Origin: Wolbachia endosymbiont of Folsomia candida
GTDB taxonomy: Bacteria > Pseudomonadota > Alphaproteobacteria > Rickettsiales > Anaplasmataceae
Reading direction: 5' to 3'
NCBI RefSeq assembly: GCF_001931755.2
Contig: NZ_CP015510.2
Coordinates: forward strand, 496,001-560,000
Length of the DNA: 64,000 bases
Part shown: piece after piece, positions 20,916 through 30,432 of the stretch
How the letters are laid out: each line of letters opens with the position of its first letter
Position numbering within the stretch: position 1 is the first letter of the stretch
Notes under the pieces: model-generated
Told to the model about the DNA's origin: nothing
What the model saw: only the letters and a program-made list of their open reading frames with translations
Database searches by the model: none
Program-made: the position numbers and the translations under genes

Positions 20916-21515
20916 TCAGTTTATATATTTTTTTATCTCAGCAAGGATCTTATCAGATTGACTTGCATCTGAGTCTAAATCAGCTGCAAAATGTGTAACA
21001 TACTCTTTATTTGGACCAATTAGGTAGACTATTGAAGAATGATTAATTTCCTCTTCTCCATTAACTTTACTGGCGTATACTTTATATTTTGCAATCACTT
21101 CATCTATTTTTTCTCTTTCACCAGTCAGCATCTGTATTCTATGGTCAAATTGCTGCTGAAATTCTTTAAGTTTTTCCACGCTATCACGCTCAGGGTCAAC
21201 TGTGATAAAAAATGTTTGCAGTTTATCGTTAATTTTCTCATCCAATTTTGCCAGTGTTTCAGAAATTATACCAAGATTCATAGGGCAAATTCTTTTACAT
21301 GAAGAAAATCCGAAGAAAATCATCATATACTTATCCTTTATATCGCTACTCTGCACAATTTGCCCGTCTTGGTTAATTAAGGAAAAATCTCCACCTATCT
21401 TAACTTCTGTTGCTGCTGGAGCAAATATACCTTTGTTAGTGAAATAACAATAACTCAAAAAAACAACCGCTAACGCTATTAGGACATTAGACGACAATCT
21501 TATAAACTTCAGCAT
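20916..21515 (-). CDS. SCO1/SenC-family copper chaperone
   Basis: 199 residues. An N-terminal membrane anchor (about 8-25) is followed by a thioredoxin-fold domain. The copper site is visible: Cys73 and Cys77 in GFSSCKRICPMNLG, His159 in EINHSSIVYLIG, and the VDPERD loop near Asp107. The family delivers copper to the CuA site of cytochrome c oxidase or acts as a thiol reductant for it, on the periplasmic face of the inner membrane. Single gene between a membrane-protein gene and an IS481. Confidence 0.94.
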   Translation of the reverse strand: MLKFIRLSSNVLIALAVVFLSYCYFTNKGIFAPAATEVKIGGDFSLINQDGQIVQSSDIKDKYMMIFFGFSSCKRICPMNLGIISETLAKLDEKINDKLQTFFITVDPERDSVEKLKEFQQQFDHRIQMLTGEREKIDEVIAKYKVYASKVNGEEEINHSSIVYLIGPNKEYVTHFAADLDSDASQSDKILAEIKKYIN

Positions 21516-21617
21516 TATGGGACCCTTTAAGTAAAATTATATTATATCTTACTTATAACTTTGTTCAATAAACTTCTTTTGAAACTCTACTTTTGTGGGC
21601 AATTGAATTGTCATCCG

Positions 21618-22668
21618 TGTAAAGGTCAACTAATTCGATGACAAAAATGTTAAGATAAAAGAAACATTTTTGAGGGAGTTAGGTATGAGAAGAAACACAG
21701 AAGATAAAACTTTAGAGAGAAATTACCAAAGTAAATGGAGATTTTTGATCAAAGAATATGAGCAAACAAAGGCAAAAAAGCATCCATTTTATAGATTTGT
21801 AGGCGATTTTTATCACGCTAATGGAATCAACAGACAAACATTCTGTAAATATTATAATAGGTATAGAAATAGCGGATTAGAAAAAGAGTTTTTACCAAGA
21901 AAAAGAGGTCCAAGATGGGAAAGTAGAAGAACAGATATTGAAATAGAAAAAGCAGTTATAGAGGAGCGGAAAAAAGGGATAAATAAATATGAAATTTGTG
22001 CTATACTAGCAAAAAAGTTGGGCAACAAAACACCTTCTCCATCTGGTATATATAATATTATTAAGAGAGCCGGCATGAATAAGTTGAGCACAAAAGAAAA
22101 AGAGGTGAAGAGAAAGATAATCAGGGAAAAAGCTGGAGAACTGGCGCATATAGACTGTCATTATTTGAGTAAAGATATGATAATAAATGAGAGCAAAAGA
22201 TACTATTTAGTGTGTGTAATAGACGATGCAAGCCGTATAGCATGGGCAGAAGTTTTAGAAAATATTCAGAGTCTGAATGTAATGTTTGCAGTGCTCAGAT
22301 GTTTTAATTATATAAAGCAAAGTTACAGTATTCAGTTCAAAGAAGTAATGACAGACAATGGACCAGAGTTTGCATCAAGAAGTAATTTGGATGGACATCC
22401 ATTTGAAAGAATGTTAGTTGAAATTGGCTTAAAGCATTTATATACAAGGCCATATAGACCACAAACAAATGGAAAAGTAGAGCGCTTTTGGCGGACTTTA
22501 AATGATGATTTGATTGAGGGAACAACGTTTGAGACCGTTCAAGAATTTAAGGATGAATTGTTTAGATATTTAATTTATTACAATGAACACAGGCCGCATC
22601 AAGCTCTTGGAGGTATTACTCCTTTGAGCTTTTTGCAAAATTTGTCAATGAATTAGTTGACCTTTACA
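21618..22668 (+). mobile_element. IS481-family element
   Basis: 1,051 bp with 25-bp ends (21618-21642 and 22644-22668) that are inverted copies with two mismatches, starting TGTAAAGGTCAACTAATTC. It carries one intact transposase. The flanks, GTCATCCG on the left and ATCCCAGTGCGTGACA on the right, look like a split copy of a short palindromic repeat with a duplicated ATCC. Confidence 0.88.
21685..22656 (+). CDS. IS481-family transposase (integrase-core)
   Basis: 323 residues from ATG 21685, which has GAGGGAG eight bases upstream; a TTG five codons earlier is less likely. An N-terminal helix-turn-helix region is followed by an integrase-type catalytic core: AHIDCHYLSKD (first Asp), MTDNGPEFASR (second Asp) and RPQTNGKVERFWRTL (Glu). 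The C-terminus FRYLIYYNEHRPHQALGG is typical of IS3/IS481 enzymes. It appears intact. Confidence 0.95.
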   Translation: MRRNTEDKTLERNYQSKWRFLIKEYEQTKAKKHPFYRFVGDFYHANGINRQTFCKYYNRYRNSGLEKEFLPRKRGPRWESRRTDIEIEKAVIEERKKGINKYEICAILAKKLGNKTPSPSGIYNIIKRAGMNKLSTKEKEVKRKIIREKAGELAHIDCHYLSKDMIINESKRYYLVCVIDDASRIAWAEVLENIQSLNVMFAVLRCFNYIKQSYSIQFKEVMTDNGPEFASRSNLDGHPFERMLVEIGLKHLYTRPYRPQTNGKVERFWRTLNDDLIEGTTFETVQEFKDELFRYLIYYNEHRPHQALGGITPLSFLQNLSMN

Positions 22669-22684
22669 ATCCCAGTGCGTGACA
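22669..22684. repeat. Middle part of a short palindromic repeat, split by two ISs
   Basis: ATCCCAGTGCGTGACA lies between the IS481 right end and the IS5 left end. Its continuation ACTGGGATC lies at 23785-23793 past the IS5. Joined, they read ATCCCAGTG-CGTGA-CACTGGGAT, the same palindrome found inside the methyltransferase gene at 50087-50109. Confidence 0.85.
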
Positions 22685-23777
22685 GGCTTTGTTGCATAGC
22701 TAGTTGGCATCAGGTAGTATATGATAAGTTCATGAGGCTACCTGAAATTTAGCCATACCTATATCAGTAAATTTATTCAGCAAATAGCACTTGAGTAGCA
22801 GTTCCTTCTCACGATTAACCTCAGATTTATTCCTAAAACTAAACCCAAATATTTGCTTTAATCGCGAAAAGAATGCTTCTATGTAGGATCTTTTTCCATA
22901 TCCTACCTCCTTTTTCCATTGCTTTATTTTCTCTATTGTATCTCCATCAAACGATCTTATTAACCTAACTGCAGTATTTCTTTGGGCCATATAATCCAAA
23001 TTCTGATGCTCTACTGCATCAATTTTTGGTGGTATTTTCGTTTTTATTCTAAGCTTGTAACATTGCTGATAAATCATGGCTCTGTCATATGCACCATCTG
23101 CATATAACGTTTCTATTTTACCATAATCATTTTTCATCAGCTTACTAGCTGCCCAGTGGTCAGGATAATATAGTTCAGTGTATTTTAAATCCATAACTTT
23201 TTTGCTGCTTATATCTAACATTACATGCATTTTTCTTGCTTGTTCTCTCCCTCTGTATTGTCTCACTTCATTATTTTTTTTGTTATGGCCAGCAGTAGTG
23301 TTATAGATGCCAATACCAGTGCTATCTATAGCAATTTCAATATTTTCCATATTATTTTTATCAACCCTGTTGTCATTAATCTTAATATTCAGTTTTTTAA
23401 ATCTTCTTGAGGCCTGTGAATAGCTGATGACTTGTAGGCTTTTTCCTATTTGCTCGAGGTATCCTTTTATAAATCCTACCGTTTGCCTCAGGCCAATCCT
23501 AAATAGATAAGTTATTATATGAACTAAAATCACAACTTTATCGGTGTAAATATTATTGCCACCTGCTACTTTTGGTCTATTTTCGTGCCAATTTTCAATG
23601 GCGTCGTTGATGTAATGAAAAATATTTCCCCTTTCTTGAAGAAATTTGTTATATTCACTTTGGTTACTGACTTTCATTTTGACTGGCATATTTTTCCTTT
23701 GGCGGTTAAATGGCCATTTTATAATGAATTTAGTCAGTAACTTCCAGCTTTTTTCTCCCTAGCTATGCAACAAAGCC
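22685..23777 (-). mobile_element. IS5-family element, IS903 type
   Basis: 1,093 bp with inverted ends GGCTTTGTTGCATAGCTAG, close to the known IS903 terminus, and a 9-bp target duplication TGCGTGACA at 22676-22684 and 23778-23786. The 9-bp duplication also fits the IS903 group. It carries one intact transposase. Confidence 0.94.
22730..23689 (-). CDS. IS5-family (IS903-like) transposase
   Basis: 319 residues from ATG 23689 with AAAGGA upstream. Layout: N-terminal region with YSQASRRFKKL, then AIDSTGIGIYN (first Asp), LYADGAYDRAMIY (second Asp) and the C-terminal GYGKRSYIEAFFSRLKQIFG, which carries the Glu in the Y-x2-E-type IS5 signature. No disruption is seen, and the element ends are intact, so it may be mobile. 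Confidence 0.95.
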   Translation of the reverse strand: MPVKMKVSNQSEYNKFLQERGNIFHYINDAIENWHENRPKVAGGNNIYTDKVVILVHIITYLFRIGLRQTVGFIKGYLEQIGKSLQVISYSQASRRFKKLNIKINDNRVDKNNMENIEIAIDSTGIGIYNTTAGHNKKNNEVRQYRGREQARKMHVMLDISSKKVMDLKYTELYYPDHWAASKLMKNDYGKIETLYADGAYDRAMIYQQCYKLRIKTKIPPKIDAVEHQNLDYMAQRNTAVRLIRSFDGDTIEKIKQWKKEVGYGKRSYIEAFFSRLKQIFGFSFRNKSEVNREKELLLKCYLLNKFTDIGMAKFQVAS

Positions 23778-23786
23778 TGCGTGACA

Positions 23787-24147
23787 CTGGGATCTAGGTT
23801 TTATGGGAAATTACACTATTTATATACTTGCAATGGAAAATCGATTTAGTTGCAAGAAAAAATCAAGATTAATATGATTTATATTGTGAAATTAAGAAAG
23901 ATCCCAGTGTCCGCTACTCGGATGACAGGAGTATGGGACGTCAAAATTATCTTTGAAACACAACGTTTGTGCAGCTATGCAATACCCTCCGGTTTTCTGC
24001 TCCGTGTGCTTCTAGCACTTACCTGTCAAAAGCGAGTTAGCAGAAGTTTAGTGACAAATGCTTAAAATTGCTTAGGTTTTATTCGATAAACCTTATTTAC
24101 TTTAGCTATAAAGCAACTATATACTTTATTAATTCATATAGACGAAG
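23787..24147. other. Intergenic repeat graveyard before rnhA
   Basis: There is no convincing gene in these 361 bp. The stretch starts with the right half of the IS-split palindrome, then a second short palindromic repeat at 23900-23926 (GATCCCAGTGTC and GGATGAC ends), then a reversed, decayed fragment of the 144-bp palindromic element at about 23979-24052. The remaining 95 bp before rnhA are AT-rich leader. Confidence 0.7.
23979..24052 (-). repeat. Decayed fragment of the 144-bp palindromic element
   Basis: Read on the minus strand it contains AGTGCTAGAAGCACACGGAG followed by CAGAAAACCGGAG, matching the elements in the mutase gene (33719-33862) and the surface antigen gene (58289-58432). The left arm is damaged and the right half is missing. 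It is not in a gene. Confidence 0.8.
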
Positions 24148-24585
24148 ATGAATAAGAAAGAAGTTACAATATATACAGATGGAGCGTGTTCTGGTAATCC
24201 TGGAGCAGGAGGATGGGCAGCTATTTTATTATTTCAGGATAACAGAAAAGATGTATATGGTAGAGAAGAAAACACTACAAATAATAAAATGGAGTTAACA
24301 GCTGTGATCAATGGACTGAAATCGTTAAAAACTTCTTGTAACATTAGTCTATATACAGATAGCCTATATATTAAGAATGGCATAACAGAGTGGATAAATA
24401 AGTGGAAGGTAAATGGTTGGAAAACGAGTAATAAAAAACCGGTAAAAAATATGGAATTGTGGAAAGAGTTAGATCACGTTGCTTCACAACACAAAATTAA
24501 TTGGAAGTGGGTTAGAGCACATAATGGTGATCAATATAATGAGGAGGCTGATAGTTTAGCGAGAAAAGCAATAATCGATGCTTAA
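24148..24585 (+). CDS. rnhA: Ribonuclease HI
   Basis: 145 residues, the standard length. It removes RNA from RNA-DNA hybrids. The two-metal catalytic acids are in place: Asp11 (YTDGACSGNPG), Glu49 (NNKMELTAV), Asp71 (LYTDSLYI) and Asp135 (NEEADSLAR), with His125 in the flexible VRAHNG loop. The start ATG 24148 follows GACGAAG. It overlaps the next gene by 8 bp, so the two are translated from one message. Confidence 0.97.
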   Translation: MNKKEVTIYTDGACSGNPGAGGWAAILLFQDNRKDVYGREENTTNNKMELTAVINGLKSLKTSCNISLYTDSLYIKNGITEWINKWKVNGWKTSNKKPVKNMELWKELDHVASQHKINWKWVRAHNGDQYNEEADSLARKAIIDA

Positions 24586-27532
24586 AAAAATCATTATATT
24601 ATTTTCTATACTTTTACCTTTCATATTCTGCCTTTTTATTTTTTTTAAAGGTGAAGATGCTTTAGAAATAAATATTAGCTATATTGATTTTTATGTAAAG
24701 AATAAAATATCGAAAATATTTGAGGGCTCAGATGTTAATGCAGAGAACACTTCTGTTATTTGGCAGAAAGATGCGAAAGATCCATATTTAATCGTTACAG
24801 ATTTGGTGATAATAAATCCTGATTTTACTATAAAAATTCCTAAGCTTTTTGTACATTTTAAGTTAAGTTCCTTATTTAAAGCTAACACAAATTTCTCTCA
24901 AGTTTTAGCTGACAACATTCATGTATATACGCGACCAACTACTATAATTCCTGGACGTGACCAGCAAAAAGAAGAAGTATGGATCACAAGTAGTCAAGCT
25001 ACTCAAATGACATCTGCTTATATTAGAGAGTTCTTTTTTGGCTTAAATGCAGGGTCAAAAATTGAATTTACTAACATTGCAATCAATAAAGGTACGGAAG
25101 GTGAATTTTTTGTCGATAAATTATATATAGGCAAGAGAGAAGATTCTAATGTTTTAGACATCAATATTCAAACAAAAGATAAAAAAAGATTGCTGGATGA
25201 TTTATCCATTACTATAAAAAATCGCAATAATTTACTAAATATATATGGGACATTTTATGACCTAAAATTGGGACTATTTAGCGAATTATCTACATTAGTA
25301 AAAAGTTACAATTTGGATGAAAATATAGGATTTAAAGGAAATTTTTCACTGAAAATTAATGAAAAGAATGAGATCATAGATGGGAATATATATGTATTAA
25401 ATACAGAAAGTAAGGACTTGATTCCAAATAGCGTAAATATAAATTTAATATATAGTAACAAAATTATTAGCGTAAAAAACTTCCATTTCAAGCTAAAAGA
25501 CACGTATCTCTCTTTGATTGGTAAAATGAACTTTAATACTAATCATGCCTTAATGAGAGTGAATATTAGCAAAATTGCTGCAAAAGACTTATGTGTTTAT
25601 GTACCGGGTGGCGTAGTAAATGATGAATTTAAGAGTTGGTATTGTGACAATATTGATGGAAATATTTTAAACACAATTATAAGTTTCAATGGTAAAATTA
25701 ATAATTTAATTGATGATGATTTATCAGATGTCATAATTGTTGCTGATATAGAAAATGGCAGCGTAAAATTTGACGAAGATTTTGAACAAGTTAAGGAATT
25801 AAATGGTGAATTGATTCTCAAGAATAACAATCTTAAAATTGCTGTGAATAGTGCTAAATTTCAGAATTTTACTATTAATAATAGCGATATTGAAATGAAC
25901 TCTCTCAATAAGGAGAATTCAGTCTTAACCATTAATGGCAAAGCTGTAAGTGATGCTTATGCTTTATACGAGCCTATAAAATTTAAGCTAGATGACGTTA
26001 TCACGACCGAAAGAGATAAAGTGAGTGGAATGGCAAAATCTGTATTCAATTTTCGAATTTTCAATCTAAATGCTGACGACAAAAAAGTAGATTTTTCAGC
26101 CGATTTCCACTCTGAAATTGATGATTTAACTATTTATAATGCAAGTCTTGGTGAATATGATATTAAGCTTAATTTTGGTAGTGATTTTATAGATTTAAAT
26201 GGTAGCGGGATGGTGAATAATACACAACTGCTATTTGACCTAAAAAGCAGCAATAAAAATGAGCGTTTTGCCTGGAATTTGATAGGAGATTTACCTTCGA
26301 AAATATTTAACCTTGATGAAGGCATTAGTGGTTATGTGAACGCAAATATAGAATCAGTTATAAATCAAGACAGAACTGGGCATATTAATGGTAATATAGA
26401 TTTATCGGAGCTAGAATCACACTCAAGTTATTTAGGATGGAAAAATCATTTTGAAGATCACAATAAAGTTGCATTTGCTGTAAAGTTGAAAGGTAAGGAT
26501 AAATTATCACTGGATCAGCTAGATGTTACGGGAAGTGATTTAGATATAAAATTGAGTGGAAAAGCAGAAAATGGAAATCTATATTTAAACTCTAGTAATT
26601 TTCAACTACCGGATAATGATTTTAGTATAGAGGTTAAGTCTGATAAAGAAAAAAATACCATAACCATTCACGGCGAGAAAATTAACTTGAGCGATATTTT
26701 GGATTTACTTACAAAAAGTAATGGTCGATCAAGCGGTGACATAGAAGTCGATGTGAAGGTTGACAATGTAATTATGAAAGAAGGGATTATTATCAAAGAT
26801 GCTAAGCTAAATATTACATGTATTAAAGGTGATTGTAATGGAAGTCAATTTACTGGGCAGTTCTTGGAAGATAAAAGCAATATACTAGCGGAATATAGTG
26901 GAATAGGGCTAGAGATATATTCTGATAATTCAGGGATGCTCTTGCGTTCCTTTGGCATTAGTAAATCGTTTAAAAACGGTAAACTGTCTTTTTATCTATC
27001 CCCTCAAAGAAAAGGTAAAGAGCATTATGGCATGTTATCTATTAGTAATTTTTATATCAAAGATGCTCCACTACTTACTACTTTATTATCGATGTCTTCA
27101 CTTCCTGGTATTGTAAATGCTATAAAAAACGAAGGTGTATACTTTTATAAATGTAATGCACCTTTTTCATATAAAGATGGCACTATTAAAATTGAAGAAT
27201 CTTGGCTTGAAGGGGCAGAGTTAGGCATTAGCACCCGTGGTACGCTTGATATTAAAGGTTATAAATTTCAGGTTGAAGGGCAGGTAATACCAGCATATTC
27301 AATTAATAAGTCTCTGCTCAGGATACCAATAATTGGAAAACTTCTTACAGGTGGAAAAAGCAGAGGGATTGTCTCAATAGACTATAAAGCAAGTGGTGAT
27401 GATAAAAACAGCAGCGTATTTGTTGATTTTATCTCTTCGCTAACACCAAGCCTATTAAAAAGAGTGCTTGGAGTATTTGATCGCATTATGACAAAAACTA
27501 ATAAAACTATAGCAAGTTATATACCTGGGTAG
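24578..27532 (+). CDS. AsmA/YhdP-like envelope protein
   Basis: 984 residues. One N-terminal membrane helix (about 5-22) anchors a very long beta-rich periplasmic part, with the layout of the DUF3971/AsmA-like C-terminal family. The C-terminal section (SWLEGAELGISTRGTLDIKG, then the IPIIGKLLTGGKSRGI segment) is the characteristic conserved block. Members of this superfamily are thought to bridge the envelope and move phospholipids to the outer membrane. The start overlaps rnhA. Low sequence conservation makes the exact subfamily uncertain. Confidence 0.85.
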   Translation: MLKKIIILFSILLPFIFCLFIFFKGEDALEINISYIDFYVKNKISKIFEGSDVNAENTSVIWQKDAKDPYLIVTDLVIINPDFTIKIPKLFVHFKLSSLFKANTNFSQVLADNIHVYTRPTTIIPGRDQQKEEVWITSSQATQMTSAYIREFFFGLNAGSKIEFTNIAINKGTEGEFFVDKLYIGKREDSNVLDINIQTKDKKRLLDDLSITIKNRNNLLNIYGTFYDLKLGLFSELSTLVKSYNLDENIGFKGNFSLKINEKNEIIDGNIYVLNTESKDLIPNSVNINLIYSNKIISVKNFHFKLKDTYLSLIGKMNFNTNHALMRVNISKIAAKDLCVYVPGGVVNDEFKSWYCDNIDGNILNTIISFNGKINNLIDDDLSDVIIVADIENGSVKFDEDFEQVKELNGELILKNNNLKIAVNSAKFQNFTINNSDIEMNSLNKENSVLTINGKAVSDAYALYEPIKFKLDDVITTERDKVSGMAKSVFNFRIFNLNADDKKVDFSADFHSEIDDLTIYNASLGEYDIKLNFGSDFIDLNGSGMVNNTQLLFDLKSSNKNERFAWNLIGDLPSKIFNLDEGISGYVNANIESVINQDRTGHINGNIDLSELESHSSYLGWKNHFEDHNKVAFAVKLKGKDKLSLDQLDVTGSDLDIKLSGKAENGNLYLNSSNFQLPDNDFSIEVKSDKEKNTITIHGEKINLSDILDLLTKSNGRSSGDIEVDVKVDNVIMKEGIIIKDAKLNITCIKGDCNGSQFTGQFLEDKSNILAEYSGIGLEIYSDNSGMLLRSFGISKSFKNGKLSFYLSPQRKGKEHYGMLSISNFYIKDAPLLTTLLSMSSLPGIVNAIKNEGVYFYKCNAPFSYKDGTIKIEESWLEGAELGISTRGTLDIKGYKFQVEGQVIPAYSINKSLLRIPIIGKLLTGGKSRGIVSIDYKASGDDKNSSVFVDFISSLTPSLLKRVLGVFDRIMTKTNKTIASYIPG

Positions 27533-27700
27533 GCAGGCTTGAAGAAACATGGCCTTTTTGTGTAGCGAAAATTGTTATATAGTACTTCGTAAACTTAGCG
27601 CATGTGGCGTACACACATACCTAATTTCTACCTTATGTATATTACATTTTTTCTGAGTCTTTTTTTATATGTGGGATTCTATGCATAAAATCTTATATTT

Positions 27701-28246
27701 TTACCATCCGCGATTCTTGACCATAAAAGTTACGCCACAAACGTCCCTGAGTTTTCTAAAGCCAATTTTCTCGTAAACGTGAACTGCAAGAATATTTCTT
27801 GTGTCAGGATCAACAAATGCATCGTCAAAAACTTTAAAGACAAATGCACCTAAAAACAAATTCAAAACTTCTGAACTAATTCCTTGACCTAAATAATTCG
27901 GCTCTCCAATATACCAATCTATAACAGCAGTGCTGCCTTTTGGAATCCACGAAGTATCATAGCCTTTTTCAGGTGGAAAATCCTCCTGGTCATAACATTG
28001 AATATAACCAGCATCAACTCCATTAATAGTGATAATAAAAGCATATATTGGTTTTTCAATTACTTCTGTTGCAAGTTCCAAACGTTTAAATCCTTTAATG
28101 TAATTACCATATTTTTTCTCAATTAACTCTGGTGTCCATTTTATGTTTTTGCTCCACCACTTTTTCACATGAAGTGCTTCTAACCATTTTAATAAAAGTG
28201 GGAAATGTTCTTTAGCTAGTTTTTTAAAAGTGATGACTTCATTCAT
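27701..28246 (-). CDS. GNAT-family acetyltransferase
   Basis: 181 residues from ATG 28246 (MNEVITFKKLAKEHFPLL), where similarity to the family begins; an open frame extends 37 codons upstream to 28357 but looks unlike it. Layout resembles the aminoglycoside 6'-type or siderophore-type GNATs: WYIGEPNYLGQGISSEVLNLF is the acetyl-CoA loop, followed by VDPDTRNILAVHVYEKIGFRK. The substrate is unknown; a resistance role should not be assumed. Single gene between the asmA-like gene and an ANK gene. Confidence 0.85.
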   Translation of the reverse strand: MNEVITFKKLAKEHFPLLLKWLEALHVKKWWSKNIKWTPELIEKKYGNYIKGFKRLELATEVIEKPIYAFIITINGVDAGYIQCYDQEDFPPEKGYDTSWIPKGSTAVIDWYIGEPNYLGQGISSEVLNLFLGAFVFKVFDDAFVDPDTRNILAVHVYEKIGFRKLRDVCGVTFMVKNRGW

Positions 28247-28375
28247 AATTAAACCCAATACAGAATACAGCGCATCAACAGTATATGCATATTGTTTCGT
28301 TTTAATATAAAAAACTGATGTTTTACAACAAAGCAGTTGCGTTAGAAGTGGATCCAAAGATGAAACGCTTCCTCA

Positions 28376-28403
28376 AAATGTGTGATTTTTCAATCACACA
28401 TTT
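28376..28403. terminator. Strong hairpin after the ANK gene
   Basis: A perfect 12-bp stem: AAATGTGTGATT (28376-28387) pairs with AATCACACATTT (28392-28403) around a 4-base loop, 11 bp past the stop of the ANK gene. On the plus strand it is followed, after GATGAGAG, by TTTTT. It probably ends transcription of the ANK gene. Confidence 0.6.
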
Positions 28404-28414
28404 GATGAGAGTTT

Positions 28415-29566
28415 TTACCTACGTAATATTTCTTGAAGCCTTTCTATTACTGTTTTGCTAATATGACTTCGTGGCTGAAGTGATAGTTGTTGCAACCTTT
28501 TTATTACTGTTTCGTTAACATTGCTTCGTGGCTGAGCTGCTTTTTCTAGTATATTAACCATTGCTTGATAATCAGTATTGTGAGGGCAGTAAATTCTAAT
28601 AATACTTGATCTAGCAAGCTCCAAAACTGTTTTGCCTTTATCTGTGCAAGCATTAACATCAGCACCTTTGTCTAATAATAGCTTTACCATTGCTGAACTA
28701 CTATTATGCGAAGCAGCTATATGAAGTGGTGTATAGCCGCAAATTGTTCCACTTTCAATATTTGCTCCACGTTCTAAAAGAAGCTCAGCAACTTCTGTCT
28801 TACCATTTAAGGTAGCGTTGTGAAGTGGTGTATTTCCTTTTTTATCTATATCATTAACATCAGCACCTTGATCGATCAATAATTCGGCAACTTTCGTATA
28901 ACCACATATAGCAGCAATATGAAGCAAAGTTGTATGATCCTCATATTTACCATGATCAGAAGTTACTGATTCCGATATATCACAACTAACTCTAGCGTCA
29001 ATAATATTAGGATTTTTATCTAAAATAAGTCTGAGTTGTTTTATTTTTTTGTCCTCTGTAAGTTTTGGGTGGTGCATAATAGTTACAAATTCATAAATAG
29101 CTAGAGCATCAATACCATATGCTTTTTCTAACAGTAGCTTTACCATTGCTTCATGAGAATATAATGCAGCTTTACGAAGTGGTGTATGACCATAAAGGTT
29201 TTTTTTCAATATTGATGCCCCATGTATTACAAGTAACTCAGCCACTTCTTTCTTATCGTTTAAGGCAGCGTTATGAAGTGGTGTGTTTCCATGTTTGTCT
29301 ATAGTGTCAACATCAGCACCTTTCTTGATCAATAATCGTATAATTTCTGTGTAATTCCATCGAGTAGCAAAGTGAAGTAAAGTTGAATTATCATAATATT
29401 GATACTCAGGCGTTATTACTGAGTTCCATATAGCCTTGCTAATTTTAGCATGAACAATATTAGAATCTCTTTCTAAAATAGATTCTAGCTGTGTAACTTT
29501 TTCACTTTCTGCAAGTTCTGGATTGCAAATAATGCTTGCAACAAGTTTTATCAAATCTCTTGGCAT
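28415..29566 (-). CDS. Ankyrin-repeat protein built from two repeat halves
   Basis: 383 residues. Two similar halves: each begins with a helical segment (VASIICNPELAESEKVTQLE and VTIMHHPKLTEDKKIKQLR), a spacer with a DHTTLLHIA- or DNSTLLHFA-type first repeat, and then two or three ankyrin repeats (GNTPLHNA, GHTPLRKA, GYTPLHIA). The C-terminus has two copies of a short piece ending in ETVIKRLQ or KTVIERLQ. No membrane segment is seen, unlike the other ANK proteins here. An internal duplication is the likely origin. Confidence 0.93.
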   Translation of the reverse strand: MPRDLIKLVASIICNPELAESEKVTQLESILERDSNIVHAKISKAIWNSVITPEYQYYDNSTLLHFATRWNYTEIIRLLIKKGADVDTIDKHGNTPLHNAALNDKKEVAELLVIHGASILKKNLYGHTPLRKAALYSHEAMVKLLLEKAYGIDALAIYEFVTIMHHPKLTEDKKIKQLRLILDKNPNIIDARVSCDISESVTSDHGKYEDHTTLLHIAAICGYTKVAELLIDQGADVNDIDKKGNTPLHNATLNGKTEVAELLLERGANIESGTICGYTPLHIAASHNSSSAMVKLLLDKGADVNACTDKGKTVLELARSSIIRIYCPHNTDYQAMVNILEKAAQPRSNVNETVIKRLQQLSLQPRSHISKTVIERLQEILRR

Positions 29567-29683
29567 AATTCACCCCCCATAAATTAGCAAACATACTAAT
29601 AAGTATATTTATTAATTCCTAAGTTTACAAGTACAACTAAGATTATGCTAATCTTAATATTAAATATTTCTGTTTGATTTTAT

Positions 29684-30394
29684 CTATGAGATCTGACGAC
29701 TTTTTTCTTCAATGGTTTTTTCTAAAGTTTGCAAAAAATCATCTTTATTTAGTCCTGGATATATTGGAGGAAGGATTTCTATTATTGCCTTTCCGGAATT
29801 CTTGCTCAAGGAGAGTATATTTTTTGGCCAGAATAAACCAGTATTCAAAGCTACGGGTAGCACAGGAACAGATAATACGCTATATAAAGCAGCAATACCT
29901 GATTGATATTTTGTATTTTGTTTTGCAGTTGTTCTTGTACCTTCTGGGAATATTATTATGCTTCTATTTTCTTTTATACGCATTTTTGCCAATTTGATTA
30001 TGTGACGTATAGAGCTAATGCCATCTGAGCGATTGATGAAAATCATTTTTAGTGCCATGAGATGTAAACCAATAAATGGAATCCATTTCAACTCACGCTT
30101 TAAAACAAAAACCGCTCCTTTAAATAGCAGTATAAAAATAAATGTTTCAAAAGGGGATTGGTGTTTAGATGCAATGATAAAAGGCTGCTTTGGAATATTT
30201 TCCATTCCTCTAACTTCATATTTAACTCCACATAATAAACGAAGCATGAGCAATACGACTCTTACTGAGAAGGAAAGGAAAATAGTTATTACACGTGCAG
30301 GAAAGAAGAGCACAGGGAGAGTAATAAAAGTATAGAATACCTCCCATAATATAAGAAAGAAATTAAATAAAAGGCCTGAAATCACAAATCTCAC
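29684..30394 (-). CDS. plsC: 1-acyl-sn-glycerol-3-phosphate acyltransferase
   Basis: 236 residues with an N-terminal hydrophobic region (about 5-55). It adds the second acyl chain to make phosphatidic acid at the inner membrane. The catalytic block is KHQSPFE: His78 followed after four residues by Glu83, an H(X4)E form of the usual H(X4)D. The second block FPEGTRTT (about 149-156) binds the glycerol phosphate. The start ATG 30394 is followed directly by the hydrophobic segment. Confidence 0.94.
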   Translation of the reverse strand: MRFVISGLLFNFFLILWEVFYTFITLPVLFFPARVITIFLSFSVRVVLLMLRLLCGVKYEVRGMENIPKQPFIIASKHQSPFETFIFILLFKGAVFVLKRELKWIPFIGLHLMALKMIFINRSDGISSIRHIIKLAKMRIKENRSIIIFPEGTRTTAKQNTKYQSGIAALYSVLSVPVLPVALNTGLFWPKNILSLSKNSGKAIIEILPPIYPGLNKDDFLQTLEKTIEEKSRQIS

Positions 30395-30432
30395 ATAAAC
30401 TCATTGAAATTTAACTTTATTACAAGCTAAAT

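Noticed and set aside
23850..24065. A 71-codon plus-strand frame before rnhA
   Set aside because: It consists of palindromic-repeat debris on the plus strand and has no family features.
28247..28357. N-terminal extension of the GNAT gene
   Set aside because: The 37 extra residues are unlike the family, while an ATG at 28246 begins at the expected domain edge.
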